A DNA stretch of 15,592 bases, taken from the NCBI GenBank assembly GCA_011947345.1, contig JAAVTG010000032.1, forward strand, positions 1 through 15,592, read 5' to 3'. The number at the start of each line of letters is the position of its first letter. Within the stretch, counting starts at the first letter, position 1. This document shows positions 10,016 to 15,592 of this stretch, one piece after another. Source of the stretch: Phytophthora quininea. Its lineage: Eukaryota > Oomycota > Peronosporomycetes > Peronosporales > Peronosporaceae. The translations under genes were made by a program, and so were the position numbers. The notes under the pieces are model-generated. The model was not told the DNA's origin. It did not search any database and saw nothing but the letters and a program-made list of their open reading frames with translations.

Positions 10016-10160
10016 ACAGTTTGGCCTGCAATACAAACTGTAAGATATCTATACTAAAACCTACTTCACGTTGATTGGGTGGCTCCAAGCCACCCACCCC
10101 GTGTCACGTGGTGTGCACCACACAGTGTACCCAACTCGGGCAAGTGACAAGTCACTCGCC
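10016..10160. repeat. Five further inverted repeats in the right part of the LTR
   Basis: ACAGTTTG-10 nt-CAAACTGT (10016-10041), the palindrome AGATATCT (10043-10050), TGGGTGGCT-3 nt-AGCCACCCA (10076-10096), GTGGTG-2 nt-CACCAC (10108-10121) and AGTGAC-2 nt-GTCACT (10143-10156). The last extends, after one mismatch, to 10139-10160. Confidence 0.8.
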
Positions 10161-10178
10161 ATGTAACACCCCGTTCCA

Positions 10179-10183
10179 GTTAA
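10179..10183 (+). repeat. Target-site duplication GTTAA, right copy
   Basis: It follows the CA end of the inserted element and is identical to 9877-9881. On the minus strand it supplies part of codons 8 and 9 of gene A. Confidence 0.85.
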
Positions 10184-10204
10184 GAATTCCCAACGGTGCT
10201 CCAT

Positions 10205-10399
10205 CCTCTTCACTTACTTGCCGCTTGCCTTGTTGGAGAATGAAGAACGGGGCAGCATCGAGAAGGTTTGTTGCAATTGGCGATACCCACATCAAGTGGC
10301 GATACCTCCTGAAAGGTCGTCACTTTGGTTTGACTTTTCATGATACAAAATAAGTTTTAAAAACTAAAATATGTTAAAAAAAAGTTGCTTCTATATATT
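10205..10399. promoter_or_regulatory. Divergent promoter region between A and B
   Basis: The starts of A and B are 195 bases apart. The region contains GCAATTGGCGATA-N7-CAAGTG at 10273-10298, conserved in the C/D intergenic region, and a second GGCGATACC at 10298-10306, so the nonamer occurs twice 19 bases apart. TCACTTT (10320-10326) fits the Inr consensus YCAYTYY in B's direction. The last 70 bases before B are very A/T-rich, including an A8 run. A shared bidirectional promoter is inferred from spacing and conservation. Confidence 0.55.
10237..10243 (-). promoter_or_regulatory. Oomycete initiator for gene A
   Basis: On the minus strand, TCATTCTCCAA matches the Inr (TCATTYY) and the first bases (NCAW-like) of the flanking region. 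It lies 33 bases before the ATG of A and corresponds in position to the stronger initiator of gene C. Confidence 0.5.
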
Positions 10400-12645
10400 A
10401 TGGAGGAGGTTGCAGCGGCTGTGGAGCGGCGGTGGGGCTTCCTGAACGCGTGGTGGCAGCAGCTCAAGTGGGTCAACTACCACGGTCTCTACGGCGTCGA
10501 CAACGTCTGGAACGCGCACAAGCGGCGGCTGTTCGTGTCCATCTCTCGCTGGCACTACTCGTTCGACTATGAACAGGACATGGAGAGCTTCGCCCTGTAC
10601 TTCCAGAAGGTCCGGGAGAGTCTGGCGCTGCTGGCGGCAGTGGCCCACGTGGACTACGAAGCTTGGAAATATTTACTAGTAAAATACAGTAAAGTCAATT
10701 TCGTTAAGGAGGAAGAGGACATGCTGCAGGACGAAGTCTCGGTGCGCTTCACACTGAGACTGGACTGGGCCAAGAAGAGCAACCAGAATCACGGGGAGCC
10801 GCTGGATTACGATCTGGTGCAGTTTTGTGGCGTGCAACAACGTACGCAGCCAAGTGCAGAGTATTTGGGGGCGTTGAATCAAATTACTGCCATGGATAGT
10901 AATTTACGCTCCGATCGTCCTGGAGTGGACATTAAAATTCCTGTTCGGGTGCATTTCACGCCGAACGCGGAGGATGATCCAATGGGAAGCTGCAGGACGT
11001 GGTAAGTGCCGAGAAGACGATCCAGGAGCAGTGGCGGGAGTACGCTGCGTCTGCTCCATTGGATGACGTTGAGTTGGGGAGTTTGCGATGCACTTTCGTG
11101 TTGGAGCCAATGATTCTGGACTTGAACTACTTTGAGATTTCTCCCGAGCTGACGGATACGATGGAGCAGTTGATGCACGATAATGTTTGGTTCTCCAAAG
11201 TGTTCGACCTCGCTGTGAAAAAGTCGATGAATAATATGCCAAACGAGTCGATGGAGGCGTTCGGTAAGTTTATGGCGCGTTTGTTCGATAGTACGCGTCG
11301 TTTACCTGAGCTCGCGAGTACGAAATATCTCTGTGGCGACGATTCAGTGCCTGCTGAGTTGAGCTTACCGCAGCTAGGCTCCGTGGGGCTGAAATGTGAC
11401 GCCAACACGTTGGACGCACGAGACTTTGAAGTGTTGTGCTCTGCAATTACTTCAAACAGTACGGCGAGAAACGTATCCATCAAGCTACGGTCGAATCCAG
11501 CGACGAGTGCGACGTGGTGGAAATGGCTAGCCTACGCTGTTTTCTCGGCACGTGCACGTTCTTCGTCAGTATTGGAATCGTTGGCACTTACTTCGCTCTC
11601 CAGTGTGACTGCTGCAGATATTGCAGCTTTTACAGCCGTTCTAGAATCTGATCATCCTGAAGAACAGTTGTATGGCTGCCCACACGGCCGGGTCGACGAA
11701 CAGAACGTCAGTTTATCCCCCGCTCCCCATCCGATGGCAAACTAACGATCGTGGAGAATTTTTGATACCAGCGATCTGAGTTGCCGCTTTGTGCTGCATG
11801 GCCTTCGAACCTTTAGTGATGATGGCGTCAGTGAATGGATGAATGTAGTGGTTCCTGGTTTCGGAAGATGCCAAGTCCAGCGTCGCGACTTGATATTCCG
11901 TCAGTCACGCGAGTCGTCGACAGTGGGGTTAATGGATCTAGCAATCGAGTTTGATCCGTATCAACCATCAGTCTCAAACGGTTTGCCACACCTCCTCAAA
12001 GCGGTTGGCTTTTCTTTGAAAGTACTGACACTCAGTGGGCCCCGCATGAATCTGGATGAGAACGTGATTTTGCAAAGCTGCCCAAACTTACAAGAACTGT
12101 CCCTGTGCGGAGGTCTGGTGGATGTGCAGCTGAACTTTACAAACTATGGCACATATCATCTGGCTCCTCTTCCAAACTGCCACTGGCATAATGTAGCTGC
12201 CTTAGCAAACGATTTGAGTGACCCCAACAGTCCACTAACCAAATGTGTACGCTGTCTACGCGTGCGCCTGACCGACGAAGCAGATGGGTGGGGCATTGCG
12301 TCAGGAGGATATGTATCGAGTGGTGCTGAAGCGGATATAAATCCTCTGCTACACATGCTGGACGTGAACCGAAGTCTGGAGTATTTTGAACTTATTGTGC
12401 GACCATACTACAACGTGTACCGTGAAGACTTTAAGAAACACCATCTTGAACCGATCAACCGCACAGCTCCACTCTCTATGGATATGAAAGTCGCGTTTCT
12501 AAGTGTGATGTCGGCGCTAGAGAAGAGCTGGCGCATGAATCGGGACGTGCTTGAGAATATTTTCGCGTTCGCTTCGCCTCCAGTCCTTCGGCACGTGTAT
12601 TTCCGTAAGCAGCGAAGTGGATGGGGTTGGTTGGACGAGCGGTGA
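10400..12645 (+). CDS. Family member B: uncharacterised protein with leucine-rich C-terminal half; three frame breaks
   Basis: The ATG at 10400 (MEEVAAAVERRWGFLNAWW) has the RWGFL start shared by A, C and D, with a seven-residue extension. Conserved blocks follow: VRESLALLAAVAHVDYEAWK, DLVQFCGVQQRTQPSAEYL, PGVDIKIPVRVHF, GSLRCTFVLEP, then a C-terminal half with Leu-rich repeats such as SCPNLQELSL (about 12076-12105), like RNI/LRR proteins. No signal peptide or membrane segment is seen. The frame changes three times: 2 to 1 near GGG 10984-10986, 1 to 2 at C5 11717-11721, and 2 to 1 at T5 11759-11763. Each is a single base at a short run; discounting them gives one frame of about 748 residues ending at TGA 12643-12645. 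It may be intact with assembly indels, or a young pseudogene. Partner and function are unknown; LRR-type halves usually bind proteins. Confidence 0.72.
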
Positions 12646-12735
12646 ATGCGAATGCCGTTGCTAATACGATAAGCTACTTCGGTAGAAAAATAAATCGAGG
12701 TGGAGATGCCCATTAAATCTGCGGCGGGGCACTAG
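12646..12735. other. Tail-to-tail gap between B and C
   Basis: Only 90 bases separate the stop of B (plus) from the stop of C (minus). AATAAA at 12689-12694 lies 44 bases after B's stop and is its likely polyadenylation signal. I see no AATAAA for C on the minus strand; CACTAG occurs twice near the C end. Confidence 0.6.
12689..12694 (+). terminator. Likely polyadenylation signal of B
   Basis: AATAAA, 44 bases downstream of B's TGA. Confidence 0.45.
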
Positions 12736-15004
12736 CTACGCACTAGTCACTCGGAAGGAGACTTGGCGAAACACAGGAGTGCCTGCAAACGCAAAGATGT
12801 TAGCGAGTGTGAGTTCGTCCAGAGGAGTTGTCACAGACGCCTTGCTATTCCTTTTTTGTGTAGATAGTTGGGTGTTTGTCGAGCTGGCAGCACGCTCAAG
12901 AAGGGAGCTTCGGCCTCCACACCGAGCGGCTTGTGCCTGCGCGTCAATGGTTTGCGATCGTGTCGGGTAAATGGCCCAACATACTGTTGGTACGCCGACG
13001 GTGCCACCACGTCGAGATGTTCGAGTCTTTGGTTTGCATCCAGCATGATCAATAGCGCCCCTAAATCCTGTTGAGCATTGTGAACATCCCCCGTTGGCGG
13101 CCATATATGTCTTGGTACGGCCGCTTGAGATGAATCTGCAGCCAGTAAAGACTCGTGGCGACGGGGCTGTTGCTACTACTGAGTTCCTGAGCCAGCAAAG
13201 AATTTTTTCCAGTGTGTACTTATCGCTGGAAGCGGCAGGTGATGTGTGTGAAAGTAGTCGAACTTGAACCGCGCTTGCACTGAACCAGCGTGTACGACCA
13301 ACTCCTCCAAGTTTGGACAGCTTGGAATGGTCAGATGTACATCGCCAACGTCGACTTCCAACCACTCTAGCGATGTACCTACAGCCCTAAGAAATTGGGG
13401 ATTCCGTCCACTGTCGATCCGTAAGATCGACTCAAGCGAATCGTGAGCGATGTCAAGGCACCACCTGCCTCACCAATATTACCGAGCTTCTGATAGAAAG
13501 TCAAGTTGCTACGTTAAACTTGGCAGCGGCCGAAGCCAGGGATCAGCACATTGATCCATTGACTGCGGCCGTCGTCACTGAAAGTTCGGACATTGGAGAT
13601 TGGCGACGGGCATACCAATGTCTTTACAGTAACTCCACGGACTTTCGCAAGGTTGCCGTGGCTGTCAAATGGCCACCGAATGGGAGAGCCTGCTTTCAGA
13701 ACAGCATTCCGCCCATTGATCTGGCCTCGAGGACATCCAAATAGCGTTTCCTCTGGGTGGTCAGACGCGACAACAGCCGAAAACGCGGGTGTCTGCCGTC
13801 GTCACGGACTTGACATCATTTAAAGAGAGCTTTTCCATCGAAGAATACACGCGCGCTCGTTTCGAGAAGAGTCCGTATGCTAGCCATTAAGTCTTGCTGT
13901 CAAACTCGTCGTTGTACGAACTCATATCGAGTGATATCGAGACTTCGGGGACGGACTGGTTGAAGCCATAGCAGAACAGATCGCTTCAAAGTCGCATGCT
14001 CGAGCAGATCCCAAGTCAGGCAGATTGCACTCCAAATGGACCAAGTCCAGCTTTCTCTGACTGGTCAGTTGAGTCGGCGTCAACCTCTGGGGTTGAGCAT
14101 GACGGCTATTAGTAAAGAGCACGAACACGTGCGCCATGAGCTGGGCGAGTGCTTTCCTTGATGCAAGCGCATTCTCTGTGGTGTGGTTGTATGCGCCGAA
14201 CGCCACGTCCAGCTGCGAGAATGAAACATTGTCCTGAGTGGTCGAGTTCATCAGCTCCATCACGCGTCTCGTCATGCCGTGGCCTCGGAATCTCAAGCTG
14301 GCTGGCTCCAGCACAAGAGTACATCGCAACGAGCCAGGTAACACCCCAAGACTTGTCGTCCCCGCAGCCTGCCATTGCTCTCGGATTGTCTTGTCAGCAG
14401 TCTGCAGACCCTGTAGGATCGCCGACAGCTGCGCCACAGCTTCTTGCCGCATCGAGTTGGCCCTCCATTGAGCTTGCGGCCCGCTCATCTCTCCATCCGC
14501 GATCTCTGCCAACATGGGCAGCCAAGTGTCTTCAATGTGCACTCTGACTGGGATCTTCACGCCAAGTCCTGGGTGGGTGGGATTGAGAGTATGATCTAAC
14601 GATGCAATTCTGGACAGAGTTGTGAAGTGTTTGGCACTGGCATGCTGACGTTGGTGGGTCCCACACAGCTGAATGAGATGGTTGCTCAGATTTGGGATCT
14701 CTCGCGTGTCCATCTCGTTCATGTTCATATCCACAAGAACACGGAAGGGAAGGTCGGCACTGCTTTCAAGTTTAACTTGGCAGTACGTTGTCAATAGGAA
14801 TTTCCACACAGAACTGTCGATGTGTTGAGCTGTAAATACGAGAGCGAAGGCCTCTCTCAGTTGGGGGATTGTGGCGCCGTGGGTGTGCAGAGAGAGCTTC
14901 AACGAGCTCGCGCCGTCGCCTCAGGCGTCTTCTTCGTCGCTGAGAGTCAGTCGGTTACTCAACACAGCGCACCATGGAGCCAGAAAGCCCCAGCGCTTCT
15001 CCAT
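12736..15004 (-). pseudogene. Family member C: full-length paralogue of B, several frame breaks and stops
   Basis: ATG at 15004-15002 (MEKRWGFLAPWCAVL) lies 21 bases from a perfect oomycete initiator. TGA at 14923-14921 (codon 28, probably a former CGA) interrupts a frame otherwise open to 13922. That frame carries LREAFALVF, SNHLIQLCGTHQR, VKIPVRVHI, DKTIREQW and GSLRCTLVLEP, all matching B. It then shifts at plus-strand G4 13947-13950. The match goes on as NGRNAVLKAGSPIRW (about 13700-13656), RTFSDDG, INVLIPGFGRCQV, then TAA at 13516-13514 where B has Gln, a shift at 13385-13387, SCPNLEELVV, MLDANQRLEHLDVV (about 13046-13005) and LANIFAFAGTPVFRQVSFR (about 12802-12746). C spans the same length as B (2.27 kb). 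It is not expected to make a full product. Confidence 0.85.
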
Positions 15005-15024
15005 GGGCTTGAGCAGGAGACGGC

Positions 15025-15038
15025 AAATTGAGGAATGA
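15025..15038 (-). promoter_or_regulatory. Oomycete Inr plus flanking promoter region of gene C
   Basis: On the minus strand TCATTCCTCAATTT matches TCATTYYNCAWTTT at all 14 positions, with GCT just before it. It ends 21 bases before C's ATG, a normal distance for oomycete transcription starts. It supports both the start chosen for C and the oomycete origin. Confidence 0.85.
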
Positions 15039-15258
15039 AGCAGAATATTGACACGTAACATGGAATAAGCCAATCACGGCAGAATTTGCAGTTGGCGATA
15101 GTGAAACCAAGTGTAGCAAGTTGAAGAGGCGGATCCAAATTGGCCAATAGGGGAACTGAGATGAGGCAACTTCAACTTGCTGCAAAAGATAAAGCGGTCA
15201 CTGGAGACGGCGCCCAGGGTATCTCTCCACGCGCTCGCATAGGTGTGAATCAGCTTAG

Positions 15259-15265
15259 TCATTCT
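15259..15265 (+). promoter_or_regulatory. Oomycete initiator for gene D
   Basis: TCATTCT matches the Inr consensus and lies 30 bases before D's ATG. The flanking region after it (TTAAAACT) departs from CAWTTT. Confidence 0.5.
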
Positions 15266-15295
15266 TTAAAACTCCAAGCGTAGCAAGTGAAGGCC

Positions 15296-15592
15296 ATGGA
15301 GCAGCGTTGGGACTTCTTTGTCCCTTGGTGTCTAGCCCTAAAAGGCCATATCCGATATGAAAGCCCTCAACAGAGAATGATAAACTTCAGCGAAGACCAC
15401 CCTCGGCTGCTCATTTTTCTCCCTAGACGTCAGGAAGATGGAGACCGTATTCTCGACCAGGACACAACAGAAGAGCAGTTTAAAACTAATTTTACCAAAA
15501 CACGTGAAGTTCTTGCGCTTCTTGCAGCGGTTGCTCACGTTGATCAAGGCGCGTGCTGCTGTTAAGTCAAGTTGGGAAATCCTAGAGGGAAC
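15296..15592 (+). pseudogene. Family member D: N-terminal part, runs off the window
   Basis: ATG at 15296 begins MEQRWDFFVPWCLALKGHI, closely like A (MEHRWEFLTPWCAELKGRI) and C. It goes on through RLLIFLPRR and EVLALLAAVAHVDQ, the most conserved block of the family. Right after VDQ, where A and B have four to five residues with AWKY and then LL, the frame reads GACCC and stops at 15563-15565. LLLSQVG appears in another frame, which suggests a small deletion taking out AWKY. D is thus probably inactive, though an end-of-window artefact cannot be excluded. Of the four copies it looks closest to A. The remainder lies outside the window. Confidence 0.7.

Larger units (their letters stand above)
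9882..10178. mobile_element. Solo LTR (297 bp) inserted in the first codons of gene A
   Basis: The element begins TGTGACGGGG and ends CCCCGTTCCA, so its ends are TG...CA and the terminal 10 bases are inverted repeats at 8 of 10 positions. A perfect 5-bp duplication, GTTAA, flanks it. Removing the element plus one GTTAA copy leaves gene A's N-terminus contiguous and in frame, which fixes both borders to the base. No internal retrotransposon genes are present, so it is best read as a solo LTR left after recombination between two LTRs. Gypsy or Copia cannot be told from the LTR alone. An alternative is a MITE-like element, but the TG/CA ends and 5-bp duplication favour an LTR. The interior is unusually rich in inverted repeats. 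Confidence 0.82.
8886..10204 (-). pseudogene. Family member A: 5' half of a pseudogene, split by a solo LTR
   Basis: The start is ATG at 10204-10202. Seven codons (MEHRWEF) precede a 297-bp insertion; coding resumes below 9877 with LTPWCAELKGRIRFERP, matching the starts of C and D. TAA at 9830-9828 (codon 25) stands where D has Gln. The frame then runs open to 9282 and carries REAIALLAAVAHIDQVAWKY (about 9710-9651) and LVEFCGVQQR (about 9525-9496), both shared with B. At the G5 run (plus-strand C5, 9287-9291) the frame shifts; TAEMLIRDQWGTS follows in the next frame, equal to EKTIQEQW in B. Below about 9160, APVRAYTVPSLELESP and FDVVAMAIRDFTKL look like weak matches to B and C. The C-terminal half is missing; the MULE abuts the break. 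Function unknown. A cannot yield a full protein. Confidence 0.8.
15005..15295. promoter_or_regulatory. Divergent promoter region between C and D
   Basis: This region of 291 bases separates the two starts. From the C side it holds the C initiator, CCAAT at 15070-15074, GCAGTTGGCGATA-N7-CAAGTG at 15088-15113 (shared with the A/B region), and the palindrome ATTGGCCAAT at 15139-15148, a CCAAT box readable in both directions. The D-side initiator is at 15259. No ORF here looks coding. Confidence 0.65.

Noticed and set aside
9882..10160. Hairpin cluster as a CRISPR array, tRNA or SINE
   Set aside because: The stems are all different, there are no regular spacers, and no tRNA-like A and B boxes are evident. 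The target duplication and TG/CA ends identify an LTR.
11002..11007. GTAAGT, a perfect-looking 5' splice site in B, at one of the frame changes
   Set aside because: An intron here would remove EKTIQEQW, which is conserved as coding in A and C. A one-base change in the GGG run before it explains the frame better.
11707..11771. Possible 65-bp intron (GTCAGT...CAG) spanning the other two frame changes in B
   Set aside because: The donor does not fit GTRNGT, splicing leaves the wrong frame, and C encodes homologous protein (SPIRW) across this interval.
12736..13365. A 209-codon minus-strand ORF read as a separate gene
   Set aside because: Only its last 30 or so residues match the family; the rest is an out-of-frame reading of gene C, whose true residues (SCPNLEELVV, MLDANQRLEHL) lie in neighbouring frames.

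Overview
The window looks like an accessory, repeat-rich stretch of an oomycete genome, most likely Phytophthora or a relative. The main sign is a match at all 14 positions to the oomycete initiator plus flanking promoter region (TCATTYYNCAWTTT) just upstream of one gene. A LINE with endonuclease, RT and RNase H domains, a FLYWCH/MULE-type transposase and a locally expanded gene family fit that assignment. No bacterial-style operon, rRNA, tRNA or CRISPR array was seen.

Layout. (1) 1 to about 6,720, plus strand: a decayed LINE-type retrotransposon. An unrecognised ORF1-like region is followed by an APE-type endonuclease, a reverse transcriptase (YADD at 4004-4015), a C-terminal zinc-binding segment and an RNase H domain. 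Frameshifts and stops break it throughout. (2) About 6,720 to 8,875, plus strand: a MULE-like DNA transposon with an N-terminal FLYWCH zinc finger, a transposase core and an acidic tail, also broken. (3) 8,886-15,592: four members of one uncharacterised protein family, here called A, B, C and D, in alternating orientation: A minus, B plus, C minus, D plus. A/B and C/D are divergent pairs; B and C end tail to tail, 90 bp apart.

Main result. Gene A is interrupted at codon 8 by a 297-bp element at 9882-10178. It starts TG, ends CA, and is flanked by a perfect 5-bp duplication (GTTAA). Ignoring the element and one GTTAA copy makes A's N-terminus contiguous and collinear with C and D. The element therefore behaves as a solo LTR that inserted into a coding exon. 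It is also packed with short inverted repeats.

The A/B and C/D intergenic regions share GCARTTGGCGATA-N7-CAAGTG at the same internal spacing, so the two divergent promoters are homologous. B needs only three one-base changes, each at a homopolymer run, to read as a single frame of about 748 residues. It may be the one intact copy. At least twelve frame breaks across unrelated genes fall at short homopolymers, so some of the apparent decay may be sequencing or assembly indels.

B and C carry an N-terminal conserved domain followed by a leucine-rich C-terminal half that resembles RNI/LRR proteins. The function of the family is unknown to me.
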